Numbered from the stretch's first letter, positions 44,524 to 53,227 are shown. The stretch is DNA of 53,526 nucleotides from an uncultured Lachnospiraceae bacterium (GCA_945621435.1 CALZBR010000014.1:1-53526), one strand, 5' to 3'. Numbers and translations: made by a program. The notes: generated from the letters alone by a model not told the origin.

Positions 44524-47500
44524 ATGGAAAAAATGAATTCAAAGGAATATTGGAATAATCGATTTACAACAGATTGGCAGGATTTCTCTGGTAATGAACA
44601 AACAGAATATTTTGCTACTATTTTAGGGGAAATGTTACCTGAATGGCTAATTCATGAGGTCAATCAAAATGCATATGCAATTTGTGATTTGGGTTGTGCG
44701 GAGGGAGACGCTCTGCCGATATATAAGAAGTATTTTGTTACTTCGGAAATCTATGGAGAAGATTTTTCGGAGAAAGCAATAAAAACTGCAAGTACTTCTT
44801 ATCCTGACTTCCGTTTTAAGGTAAGTGACATTCTTTTGCCAGAGCAAGAAAAAAAATATCCCGTGGTTATTTGCTCCAATGTTGTGGAACATTTTAGGGA
44901 TACGTATACAGTTATTTCCAAGATATGCGAAAGGATGGATAAGTATGCACTTATTTTAATTCCTTATCGAGAGGAGCCGGGGAAAATTAGTGAACATGAA
45001 AGAGTATTCCACACAAATGATATCCCCATGTTGGTTCCTGGAGGATACTTAGTATTTGCAAAAAGTGTGGATTGTAAATCTCAATACTATCCCTATGAAC
45101 AATTATTATTAATTTATGCCAAGGAAAAACAATTTTCGGTATTAGCCGATATTGTTGATCACGTTAACAGCGATAGTGAGAGAGAAAAGGACGAGTTTAT
45201 TCAAAGTATTACAGAAAAATACAATAAAGCGGAAGATAATTTAAGAGATAAAGAAGAAATCATTAAAAGCATAACTGAAAAATATGGTTTATTGGAAAAT
45301 GAAAAAGGAGAGATAGAGAAGCGTTTAAATTCGTTGAACGAATATTTGGAGCAGAAAATAGCAGAACAAGATTCTTTGCTTGCTAACAATGCATTGCTGG
45401 AACAGAAGTTAGAGGCAGAAAAAAGGGATCGATCGAAAATTGATACAGAGTTTAATCTATTGTCACAGAAATTTGCTATATCCCAGCGTAATCTGATGAT
45501 GGCTATGTCGGTTTTGGATCAAAAGAATGAATACATGATCCAAACACAGGAACTGTGTCAGCATTTTGCTACAGGAAAGCTAATGCAATCAAATCACTTG
45601 CTTTACAGAATAAAAGGACAATTACTAAAGGGAAATAAGGAGGATAAAAAGGACTTCTGGAAATGGTTCAAAGGTAGAAGAAAGGGGACAAATAGAACTA
45701 TTGGAGCAGGAGCAATCTATAATCCTTGGATGGTTGCATGCGGGAAACTGCAAGAAGGAGTTAACTGTGCTCCTTCCATCATATCTGAAATAACATCCTT
45801 TGATAATCAAGCGGATGGGCAGATGGTCGATAGTCAGCAAAATAGTGTACAAACAAACTCGCTTGTAGATTTGCCTAAAGAAACAAAGCTGATTTTGCAA
45901 CAGGATTACACTAAGTATGACGTGATAATTCTTTCCGTCATTGATTATAATTTCAGGCACCAAAGACCTCAACACTTTGCAACTCGTTTTGCCGCCAACG
46001 GTCATCGGGTGTTCTATGTAAATGCCAACTTTATCAGACCGGATTCAATTCACATCCAACAAGAAAACTTGTATGTGGTGGATTTTGCGTGCAAAGAACA
46101 TAATGCCATTTATTCAATGAATGGAACAGATACTTTAGCATGGATGAAGGAAAAGCTTGACCATTTGATATTTACACAGGCTATCAGAGATGCTGTAGTG
46201 GTTGTGGACTATCCTAACTGGGTATACGGTGCAGAGTTTATTAGAGAAAAGTATGGTTTTAAACTAATCACGGATTACATGGATGACTATACCGGTTTTC
46301 TTGGAACAGCAGAGGATTTCTTAAAGAATAATTGTATCAGATTGTTACAGAAGAGCGATGTGGTAGTGGCAAGCTCTCAATTCCTATATGATGTAGCAAG
46401 TAAACACACAGAAGATAACAAGATTACCATTGTACGCAATGGTACTGAGGTTGATCATTTTTATCAGGCCATTGGAATGGAATCAGCTAATAAAGAAAGA
46501 AAGGTAATTGGGTATTATGGTGCTGTAGCACATTGGTTTGCGTATGAAAAAGTATGCTATTTAGCTGAGATGTTTACTGAATGCGATATTGTTATTGTCG
46601 GAGAAGTAACTGAGCATAAGGAGAAGTTGGAACGATATGAAAATGTTCTTTTAATGGGCGAAAAATCATATAAAGAATTGCCAAAGTATTTAGCAGATTT
46701 TGATGTGTGTCTGATTCCCTTTGATACATCTACGGATCTGATCAAGGCAACAAATCCCGTTAAATTTTATGAATATTTAAGTGCGGGTAAGAAGATAGTA
46801 GCCACAGAAATACCTGAACTCATGCCTTTCAGAAATGAATATGTGTATATGTCTAATGATAACGAGCAATTTGCAGAATATGTGAAGATGTGTTTGGATG
46901 GGACTGATGACTTAAAAAGTAAGGAAGAGTGTATTGAATTTGCGCGAGAGAATGATTGGCAGAACCGATATGAGCATTTTGAATATGCGTGTAAAGAACG
47001 AATACCGTCGATTAGTATTATTGTCTTGACATACAATAATTTAGAATACAACAGATTATGTATCGATAGCATTTTGAAAAAAACAGCGTATCCTAATTAT
47101 GAATTGATTATTGTGGATAATCAATCCACGGACGGCACCATAGTTTATTTGAGTGAATTAGAGCAAAAAAAGATTCCAAATGTAAAGATCATATTTAATG
47201 ATAAGAATTCTGGGTTTGCCGGAGGCAATAATATTGGTATTCAAAATGCAAAAGGTAATTATGTTTTATTGTTAAATAATGATACGGTAGTAACTAGAGG
47301 CTGGTTGACGGCGATGACTAAGCATTTGGAAAACAATTCCAAGTATGGTATGTGTAATCCCGTTACAAATTCCATTGGAAATGAATCTAAGATTTGTGCA
47401 AATTATCACAACATCCAAGAGATGCATGAATTTGCTTATGCTGTTACTGCAGAAAAAATGGCAAAGGAGTATACTGATGTGGATCGGCTTCCTCTTTTTG

Positions 47501-47808
47501 CCACATTGATTCGCAAAGAAGTTATTGAACAAGTTGGGATGTTAGATGAGACATACAAAATAGGGATGTTCGAGGATGATGATTACACGGAGTCTGTAAA
47601 AAGAGGTGATTATCAAATAGTAATTGTTGAAGATGCATTTATTCATCATATCAATAACGCTTCATTTAAGAAATTAGATGATGCTGAATATCGGAGAATT
47701 TTTGACGCGAATAAAAAAGTTTTTGAAAAGAAATGGGGAAAAAAGTGGAAAATGCCAAAGTATAGAGAAGGTGTGACCGCAGATTGTAATATTCATGTGT
47801 CAATATAG
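44524..47808 (+). CDS. Multidomain methyltransferase / coiled-coil / GT4 / GT2 protein (WsaE-like)
   Basis: A 1094-residue fusion. Domains in order: class I SAM methyltransferase (~10-215) with ICDLGCAEGDALPIYKKYF and ICSNVVEHFRDT; a heptad-rich coiled coil (~220-340); a spacer (~345-460); a GT4 domain (~465-815) with FRHQRPQHFATRFAANGHRV, ITDYMDDYTGF, IGYYGAVAHWF, and KATNPVKFYEYLSAGKKIV; and a GT2 domain (~828-1094) with ISIIVLTYNNLEYN, IIVDNQSTDGTIVYL, SGFAGGNNIGIQNAKGNYVL, LLNNDTVVTRGW and FEDDDYTESVKRG. GAGGGA lies 7 bases before ATG 44524; a TTG at 44503 is the alternative. Beside wzm-wzt and rml genes, it resembles WsaE, which elongates a rhamnan and stops it by O-methylation. Chain extension plus capping is the likely role; linkages are unknown. 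Confidence 0.85.
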   Translation: MEKMNSKEYWNNRFTTDWQDFSGNEQTEYFATILGEMLPEWLIHEVNQNAYAICDLGCAEGDALPIYKKYFVTSEIYGEDFSEKAIKTASTSYPDFRFKVSDILLPEQEKKYPVVICSNVVEHFRDTYTVISKICERMDKYALILIPYREEPGKISEHERVFHTNDIPMLVPGGYLVFAKSVDCKSQYYPYEQLLLIYAKEKQFSVLADIVDHVNSDSEREKDEFIQSITEKYNKAEDNLRDKEEIIKSITEKYGLLENEKGEIEKRLNSLNEYLEQKIAEQDSLLANNALLEQKLEAEKRDRSKIDTEFNLLSQKFAISQRNLMMAMSVLDQKNEYMIQTQELCQHFATGKLMQSNHLLYRIKGQLLKGNKEDKKDFWKWFKGRRKGTNRTIGAGAIYNPWMVACGKLQEGVNCAPSIISEITSFDNQADGQMVDSQQNSVQTNSLVDLPKETKLILQQDYTKYDVIILSVIDYNFRHQRPQHFATRFAANGHRVFYVNANFIRPDSIHIQQENLYVVDFACKEHNAIYSMNGTDTLAWMKEKLDHLIFTQAIRDAVVVVDYPNWVYGAEFIREKYGFKLITDYMDDYTGFLGTAEDFLKNNCIRLLQKSDVVVASSQFLYDVASKHTEDNKITIVRNGTEVDHFYQAIGMESANKERKVIGYYGAVAHWFAYEKVCYLAEMFTECDIVIVGEVTEHKEKLERYENVLLMGEKSYKELPKYLADFDVCLIPFDTSTDLIKATNPVKFYEYLSAGKKIVATEIPELMPFRNEYVYMSNDNEQFAEYVKMCLDGTDDLKSKEECIEFARENDWQNRYEHFEYACKERIPSISIIVLTYNNLEYNRLCIDSILKKTAYPNYELIIVDNQSTDGTIVYLSELEQKKIPNVKIIFNDKNSGFAGGNNIGIQNAKGNYVLLLNNDTVVTRGWLTAMTKHLENNSKYGMCNPVTNSIGNESKICANYHNIQEMHEFAYAVTAEKMAKEYTDVDRLPLFATLIRKEVIEQVGMLDETYKIGMFEDDDYTESVKRGDYQIVIVEDAFIHHINNASFKKLDDAEYRRIFDANKKVFEKKWGKKWKMPKYREGVTADCNIHVSI

Positions 47809-47905
47809 TTTTTCTTATTAAAGATTATTATATGAAAATATAAGAAGGGGAAAGTTTGAAACTAAGAGATAGGTGGATAGAGTATAAATTTGAGCATCAT
47901 AAATA

Positions 47906-47924
47906 AGCCATCATTATGGTGGCT
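47906..47924 (+). other. Hairpin in the spacer between the exporter block and the IS remnant
   Basis: AGCCATC (47906-47912), loop ATTAT, GGTGGCT (47918-47924), one G-U pair. No T tract follows, so it is not a convincing terminator. The surrounding AT-rich spacer (47809-47952) holds no gene I can support; part of it may be the end of the IS element. Confidence 0.35.
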
Positions 47925-47952
47925 GATAACTGAATATTAACGCAACACCTAA

Positions 47953-48343
47953 TCAAGAAGCAGGTAAAGGATCATCTTTGATGAGATAACCTCGTTGCCT
48001 AAGCAAATTAAGTGCCTGTGAAGTAGTAAGTATTTTTTCTTTACTTACAGGACGGGATTCAAGAAAACCTTCAGGCGTATATGGTTTTAAATCTGTGAGT
48101 ATGTGCCAGATAGCGGTCAGGATCATACGACAGATTGCAGTGATGGCTTTCTTGTGACTACGGCGTGCTTTGATACGCTTATAGCGAGTAATAAATTCAG
48201 AATGTTTCTTAGATTTGATTAAAGCATTTGCAACTTGCACCAAAACTGGTTTAAAATAGGAACCAGCACGGGAAATTCGAGTGGATTTGATTTTGCAGTC
48301 GCTCTTATCATTTCGAGGACAACATCCAGCCCAGGAGACGATG
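47953..48343 (-). pseudogene. IS110-family transposase, C-terminal remnant
   Basis: On the minus strand, about 125 codons match the C-terminal (Transposase_20) part of IS110/IS116-type transposases: IVSWAGCCPRNDKSD, KSTRISRAGSYFKPVLVQVA, NALIKSKKHSEF, and ARRSHKKAITAICRMILTAI. The N-terminal DEDD catalytic domain is absent, so it cannot transpose. Codons upstream of VSWAG read antisense into the rmlB tail, so the breakpoint lies near 48333-48343. The remnant separates the AT-rich exporter block from rmlA-rmlC and marks a recombination scar. Confidence 0.85.
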
Positions 48344-48457
48344 TTCAAGGAGGGTATCAAAAAGACCATTCGGTGGTTCTTTGAACACGAGGACTGGATG
48401 AAAAATGTAACCAGCGGCGATTACCAGAAGTATTACACTGAGATGTACGAAAAATAA
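48335..48457 (+). pseudogene. rmlB: 3' end of dTDP-glucose 4,6-dehydratase (rmlB), truncated
   Basis: Forty codons on the plus strand read ETMFKEGIKKTIRWFFEHED, then WMKNVTSGDYQKYYTEMYEK, then TAA (48455-48457). This is the characteristic C-terminus of RmlB (EGIKKTI.W and NVTSG.Y..YY..MY). The other ~300 codons are missing, replaced on the left by the IS110 remnant. The fragment has no start codon or ribosome-binding site context and cannot make an active enzyme. Its position directly before rmlA shows the locus once had at least rmlB-rmlA-rmlC in this order. Confidence 0.88.
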
Positions 48458-48463
48458 AAAGTG

Positions 48464-48494
48464 ACAAAAAAAGGGGACGATTGGTATCGTTCCC
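48464..48494 (-). terminator. Hairpin with T run on the minus strand, upstream of rmlA
   Basis: GGGGACGAT (48473-48481), loop TGGT, ATCGTTCCC (48486-48494): a 9-bp stem with one G-U pair. On the minus strand it is followed by a run of seven Ts (48466-48472), so it would terminate leftward transcripts. It also resembles the GGGACG-type palindromes scattered in clostridial genomes, and might be a mobile palindrome relic. Confidence 0.5.
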
Positions 48495-48521
48495 ATTCGG
48501 TGTGTAAAAAAGGAGGTTTTT

Positions 48522-49391
48522 ATGAAGGGAATTATTTTGGCAGGAGGATCGGGTACAAGACTGTATCCGTTAACCAAGGCAATATCAAAACAGATCATGC
48601 CGGTATATGACAAACCCATGATTTATTATCCGCTCTCCACCCTGATGCTGGCGGGAATCCGGGAGGTGCTGATCATCTCCACACCCAGAGATCTTCCCGT
48701 TTTTGAGGAGCTGCTCGGGGACGGACATCAGCTGGGAATGGAATTGTCTTACGCGGTTCAGGAGTCTCCCCGCGGTCTTGCGGATGCTTTTATTATCGGG
48801 GAAAAGTTTATCGGAAGTGACAGGGTTGCCCTGGTGCTGGGCGATAATATTTTCTATGGACAGAGCTTTTCCAGGGTTCTCAGGGAAGTTGCAGCCAGAG
48901 AAAAGGGAGCGACCATCTTCGGGTATTATGTGCGGGATCCCAGGGAATACGGAGTGGTTGAGTTTGACGAGAACGGCAAGGCTCTCTCCATAGAGGAAAA
49001 GCCGGAGCATCCCAAGTCCAATTATGCGGTACCCGGTCTGTATTTCTATGATAATGATGTTGTGGAAATTGCTAAGAATGTCAAGCCCTCTGCCAGAGGA
49101 GAGATTGAAATTACTTCTATCAATAATGAATATTTAAATCGTGGAACTTTGATGGTAGAAACTTTGGGCAGAGGATTTGCCTGGTTAGACACCGGAAATC
49201 ACGATGCACTTTTGGATGCTGCAGATTTTGTGGCTGCATTCCAGAAAAGACAAGGGTTGTATATTTCCTGCATCGAAGAAATCGCTTACAAGAGAGGCTT
49301 CATTGACAAAGAGCAGCTGATGAAGCTTGCTGAGCCTTTGATGAAAACAAACTATGGTAAATATCTGGTAGAGGTAGCGCAGGGACTATAG
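48522..49391 (+). CDS. rmlA: Glucose-1-phosphate thymidylyltransferase
   Basis: RmlA makes dTDP-glucose, the first step to dTDP-L-rhamnose. The 289 residues are full length: [92 protein letters not shown], and [21 protein letters not shown] strong AAGGAGG precedes the ATG. Base composition returns to that of the core genome here. It lies between the rmlB stub and rmlC; no rmlD is seen in the window. Confidence 0.97.
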   Translation: MKGIILAGGSGTRLYPLTKAISKQIMPVYDKPMIYYPLSTLMLAGIREVLIISTPRDLPVFEELLGDGHQLGMELSYAVQESPRGLADAFIIGEKFIGSDRVALVLGDNIFYGQSFSRVLREVAAREKGATIFGYYVRDPREYGVVEFDENGKALSIEEKPEHPKSNYAVPGLYFYDNDVVEIAKNVKPSARGEIEITSINNEYLNRGTLMVETLGRGFAWLDTGNHDALLDAADFVAAFQKRQGLYISCIEEIAYKRGFIDKEQLMKLAEPLMKTNYGKYLVEVAQGL

Positions 49392-49473
49392 GGTGCCTGT
49401 AACAACGTTGACAATGCGTATTGTGGAATGAAATGTGAATAATTTGAAAAAATAGATGTAATGGAGAGTAACA

Positions 49474-50031
49474 ATGGGTAAAATTACGGTTGAAACATGC
49501 GAAATTGAAGGATTAAAGATTATTACTCCACAAGTATTCGGAGATGCCAGAGGGTATTTCATGGAAACCTATCAATATAATGACTATAAGGAAGCGGGAA
49601 TCCCGGAGGTATTTGTGCAGGATAATCAGTCAGCATCCAGGAAGGGTGTGTTAAGAGGCTTGCATTTCCAGAAGCAGTATCCCCAGGACAAGCTGGTCCG
49701 TGTTATTCGTGGCGAGGTATTTGATGTGGCAGTGGATCTGCGGAAGGATTCCAAGACCTTCGGCAAATGGTTTGGTGTACTTTTATCGGAAGAAAACAAG
49801 AAGCAGTTTTTTATCCCGAAAAATTTTGCACACGGATTTCTTGTCCTTTCCGATTATGCGGAGTTTTGTTATAAATGTACCGATTTTTATCATCCGTATG
49901 ATGAGGGCGGTCTGTATTACAAGGATCCTGCAATCGGTATCGAATGGCCGATACCGGAGGGTATGGAACTGATTCTGTCCGAGAAAGATACCAAATGGGG
50001 TGGACTGGACACATATAAGTTCATTGATTAA
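49474..50031 (+). CDS. rmlC: dTDP-4-dehydrorhamnose 3,5-epimerase
   Basis: RmlC catalyses the double epimerisation before the final reduction to dTDP-L-rhamnose. Length 185 is standard. The cupin active site shows GVLRGLHFQKQYPQDKLVRV (catalytic His64), IRGEVFDVAVDLRKDSKTFG, FIPKNFAHGFLVLSDYAEFC, YKCTDFYHPYDEGG, and DPAIGIEWP. Last gene of the rml remnant operon. With rmlB cut and rmlD absent here, rhamnose synthesis needs copies elsewhere in the genome. Confidence 0.96.
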   Translation: MGKITVETCEIEGLKIITPQVFGDARGYFMETYQYNDYKEAGIPEVFVQDNQSASRKGVLRGLHFQKQYPQDKLVRVIRGEVFDVAVDLRKDSKTFGKWFGVLLSEENKKQFFIPKNFAHGFLVLSDYAEFCYKCTDFYHPYDEGGLYYKDPAIGIEWPIPEGMELILSEKDTKWGGLDTYKFID

Positions 50032-50098
50032 TAATTGAATGCAGAATAAAAGACTATTTTCTAAGAATTATGATTTATTAAAAAGATAAGGAGTCCTT

Positions 50099-50917
50099 AT
50101 GAATCATATTACTCAGGGGACAATAATTTATGGGCTACGCTCTGAGAAGTATCCGGAAATAACTACCTACGCTATAATTATTTCTGCTAGATGTGATATT
50201 GCAAATGACAAAATCTCTAAATTATACTATTTAGTAGGAGTCAATGCCAAAGAATGGTTTTGTACAAAGAGTGGTTTTGCGGAGGTCTATCATCAGAAAA
50301 TTAAGTCATTAAGGGATGAATTTAGAAAACAAATTAGCGTCTATTCTTTGAATGCAGATATATTACTGGATCTTACGAGAGAACAAGTATTACATATTTT
50401 TTCCACATGTGAGAAAAAAGAGGGGAAACGAAAGAAACTTATTGATTCATATGACCAAATCATTAAGTATGTAAATCCAAACAGTAGTATGCAGGATAGA
50501 AAATCAATTGTGAGAGACGTGCAAAAACCAGCTCAGGATTTTTTGAAGAACATAATGAAGGGGAGTGTATTTCATTATTTTTTTATTCCGGAAGCTGCTT
50601 ATCTTGACAATAAGAAGATGAATGATGGTATTATTGTTGATTTACAGGAAGTGTGCATCATCAGCATTGAGGATGTTAAGCAGATTATTCAGCCAGGGAT
50701 TGATTATAAGCTTTTAGTAGAAAACCATCTCAAAGATAAAGAGAGATTAATCAGTACGTATTGGCTTGAGAATGAGGATGATTTTGTAGAGATTGAGAAC
50801 GAGATTAGTTCACCATGGTGTGAATTATTGATGCAACGATTCTCAAATGATTTTATTAGGATAGGTGTTGATGGCCCTACGCCTTCAGATTATGAAGAAT
50901 TGACAGCAACAATATAA
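50099..50917 (+). CDS. Unrecognised protein, first gene of a helicase cassette
   Basis: A 272-residue soluble protein I cannot assign. No signal peptide or membrane segment. The N-terminal region has an IIISARCDIANDKISKLYYL stretch, with a Cys-Asp-Ile motif that I associate loosely with uncharacterised proteins of accessory loci. The middle is Lys-rich and helical (residues ~60-150, including DLTREQVLHIFSTCEKKEGK). The C-terminal half has VFHYFFIPEAAYLDNKK and IIVDLQEVCIISIEDVKQII. AAGGAG lies before the ATG. The gene is AT-rich and ends 9 bases before the helicase gene, so the two are certainly expressed together and probably function together. Confidence 0.6.
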   Translation: MNHITQGTIIYGLRSEKYPEITTYAIIISARCDIANDKISKLYYLVGVNAKEWFCTKSGFAEVYHQKIKSLRDEFRKQISVYSLNADILLDLTREQVLHIFSTCEKKEGKRKKLIDSYDQIIKYVNPNSSMQDRKSIVRDVQKPAQDFLKNIMKGSVFHYFFIPEAAYLDNKKMNDGIIVDLQEVCIISIEDVKQIIQPGIDYKLLVENHLKDKERLISTYWLENEDDFVEIENEISSPWCELLMQRFSNDFIRIGVDGPTPSDYEELTATI

Positions 50918-50926
50918 GGGGGACAC

Positions 50927-53227
50927 ATGAAATATTTATTATTTGATCAAAGTGCTATTGAGACTTTTGTAAGTAGAAATGTCTTTCAGAGTATAGAATA
51001 TGTTCAAGGGAAGGAACTAGTTGAGCATTTTTGTGGGACAAAAGAATCTGGATTACTTGAGGATGTCTATATCGAACATAATAATGAAGGAGTTCTTTTT
51101 GTTGGAAAGAAAAAAGATAGAGAGAACGATTCTAAGGACAAAGGCGAGAAAGTTTTCTGTGTAGATTTGGTGACATGTAATATCTTATCTGAACAAAAGC
51201 ACCCAGCGGATTTGCTCACGATTATGCAAAAAGTATTTAGAACTGCACTAAAGATTTGGAATCGTCAACCATTTTCAACATCAGAAAGAATAAACCAAAC
51301 TAAATCAATTGTATTTCCGTTTGTATTTCCGGATCATAGAAGAATAGTCATAGAGCGTTCAAATAATATTGAACGATTAACGAAAAGAAAAATTGATTTT
51401 CCTCTTTTGGCATATAAGTATTGTGCTGAGGAATGGCACGGAGAGGAGACGGTCAATACCTCCATTTTATGTAAAGCAAGCGAAGAATATGTAGCGAGAC
51501 ACTTTCAGATTCGTAGAATGATTCCCGATGTAAGTGCATACAATAGTGATAGTACTACTGTAGCATTGGGTCAGTTTAAGGGGACGAGGTTGGAAGGTAA
51601 AGATAGCTTTGCATATTGGAATTATGATACACAGTATAATAGTCTTACAAATTCCCAGAGGAATGTAGTGGATTACAAGGGGATAGACAGTCCCTTACGA
51701 GTGGATGGTGCGGCTGGAACCGGAAAAACATTGTCTCTTATTATGAGAGCATATCGTTTACTCATTGAGCACAGAGAAGCAGGCATACCATTTAGAATTG
51801 CATTTTTTACTCACAGTGTCTCTACTTGTGAACAAGCTAAGATGATTTTCAGCCATTACCCAGAAGCACATTGTTTTATGCAAACAGGAGAAGCGCAAAC
51901 TATATGCTTTTTAACTTTACTTGATTTTGCAAAAGATTTTGCAAGGATTTCCAATAGTAATCTGTTGGAACCAGATGCTGAGAATGCTAAGACATATCAG
52001 TTAATTATTATTCAGCAAGTATTGGAAGAGGCTAAGGATAGCTACTTAATTAATACGTATCGTCCACTTTTATCTCAGGATATGCAAACGATTTTTGAAG
52101 ACCTGTCAGAGAATGCGATGAGCAATTTGTGTGCTCTCTTACAGCATGAGTTTAGTGTGCAGATTAAAGGGAGGACAGACTGTACGTTGGAAGCCTATCA
52201 GGAACTTCCGTCCATCACGAATGGCCTATATTGTGAGACAAAAGAAGACAAGGAGTTCATTTACCGATTATTTACAGAGTATCAAAAGAAATTATCTTCC
52301 CTCAATAATTTTGATGTAGATGATGTTGTTATTGAGGCTTTGGCAAGACTTGATGCGCCAGTCTGGAGAAGACAAAGGTCGGAAGAAGGATTTGATTACA
52401 TTTTTGTAGATGAGATGCACCTTTTTAATATTAATGAGCAGAGTTTGTTTCATTTTTTAACAAAGGATTATTCAAAGAGAGAGATTCCAATATGTTTTGC
52501 CTTGGATTATTGTCAGGCGGTAGGAGATAGGGGAAATACGGAAAAGGACTACATTGAAACCGCCTTTGGAAAAACAGAGAAGACAAAATATCATACGGTA
52601 TTTCGTAATAGTCCTAAGATAGCGAATTTTTGCGCCTCCATAGCGGCATCCGGGGTGCTGATGTTTCAGAGTTCTTTTGAGAACCCTTATGAAACGGCGC
52701 AGAATAACTTTACTGTACAGGAGGAAAAAAAATCCAGCATCGAACCTAGTTTGCGCATGTATAGAAATGATGAAGAAATGATAAAGGCGTTGGAAAGTTA
52801 TCTGGATGAATTAACAAAAGACCTGCAATGTAAAAAAAGAGAGATTGCAATTATCTCTTTTGAGCCGCTGTGGGCTTCGGAAATAATGGCGGAGAATCTA
52901 TCAAAGCTCACTGGGAGAGCAATAACCTTTTTGGACGGACATAATACTGTTGAAGAAGATGAGTATGTTTTGACTTCACCTTACTTCATTAATGGGCTAG
53001 AGTTTCAGGGTGTAATTCTTCTCGGAGTGGACGAGGGACGTGTGCCCCAGACAATTGGAACAAACGATATTTCGCAGCATTTTATTAAGTACTCTGCATA
53101 TAATCTTTTATATCTGGCATCATCAAGAGCAAAATATCGTCTGGTACTTATGGGAAGTGATGTGAATGGACGATCTTCTTGTTTAGAACATTCAATTGAG
53201 GCTGGTTATTTAAAGGTAGATAAATAG
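50927..53227 (+). CDS. SF1 (UvrD/Rep-like) DNA helicase with unassigned N-terminal domain
   Basis: A 766-residue protein. The first ~235 residues match nothing I recognise. Then the SF1 helicase core: Q-motif-like NSLTNSQRNVV, Walker A DGAAGTGKTLS (Gly261-Thr268 region), motif II DYIFVDEMHLF (Asp495-Glu496-Met-His498, in place of the usual DEAQ), motif III CFALDYCQAVGD (usually GDxxQ), motif IV VFRNSPKIANFC, motif V YFINGLEFQGVILLGVDEGR, and motif VI LLYLASSRAKYRLVLMG. It is therefore an ATP-driven helicase/translocase branch distant from PcrA/UvrD/Rep housekeeping enzymes. Paired with the 272-residue gene upstream, it resembles two-gene anti-phage cassettes in form (Gabija GajB is also UvrD-like), but the partner is not GajA. 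Confidence 0.82.
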   Translation: MKYLLFDQSAIETFVSRNVFQSIEYVQGKELVEHFCGTKESGLLEDVYIEHNNEGVLFVGKKKDRENDSKDKGEKVFCVDLVTCNILSEQKHPADLLTIMQKVFRTALKIWNRQPFSTSERINQTKSIVFPFVFPDHRRIVIERSNNIERLTKRKIDFPLLAYKYCAEEWHGEETVNTSILCKASEEYVARHFQIRRMIPDVSAYNSDSTTVALGQFKGTRLEGKDSFAYWNYDTQYNSLTNSQRNVVDYKGIDSPLRVDGAAGTGKTLSLIMRAYRLLIEHREAGIPFRIAFFTHSVSTCEQAKMIFSHYPEAHCFMQTGEAQTICFLTLLDFAKDFARISNSNLLEPDAENAKTYQLIIIQQVLEEAKDSYLINTYRPLLSQDMQTIFEDLSENAMSNLCALLQHEFSVQIKGRTDCTLEAYQELPSITNGLYCETKEDKEFIYRLFTEYQKKLSSLNNFDVDDVVIEALARLDAPVWRRQRSEEGFDYIFVDEMHLFNINEQSLFHFLTKDYSKREIPICFALDYCQAVGDRGNTEKDYIETAFGKTEKTKYHTVFRNSPKIANFCASIAASGVLMFQSSFENPYETAQNNFTVQEEKKSSIEPSLRMYRNDEEMIKALESYLDELTKDLQCKKREIAIISFEPLWASEIMAENLSKLTGRAITFLDGHNTVEEDEYVLTSPYFINGLEFQGVILLGVDEGRVPQTIGTNDISQHFIKYSAYNLLYLASSRAKYRLVLMGSDVNGRSSCLEHSIEAGYLKVDK

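Noticed and set aside
47906..47924. Terminator of the exporter operon
   Set aside because: The hairpin is not followed by a T run.
49408..49436. Promoter before rmlC based on a perfect TTGACA
   Set aside because: No acceptable -10 element lies 16-18 bases downstream.
50099..53227. Classical Gabija system
   Set aside because: The partner protein is 272 residues and lacks the ABC-ATPase/TOPRIM features of GajA; the helicase is also longer than GajB.
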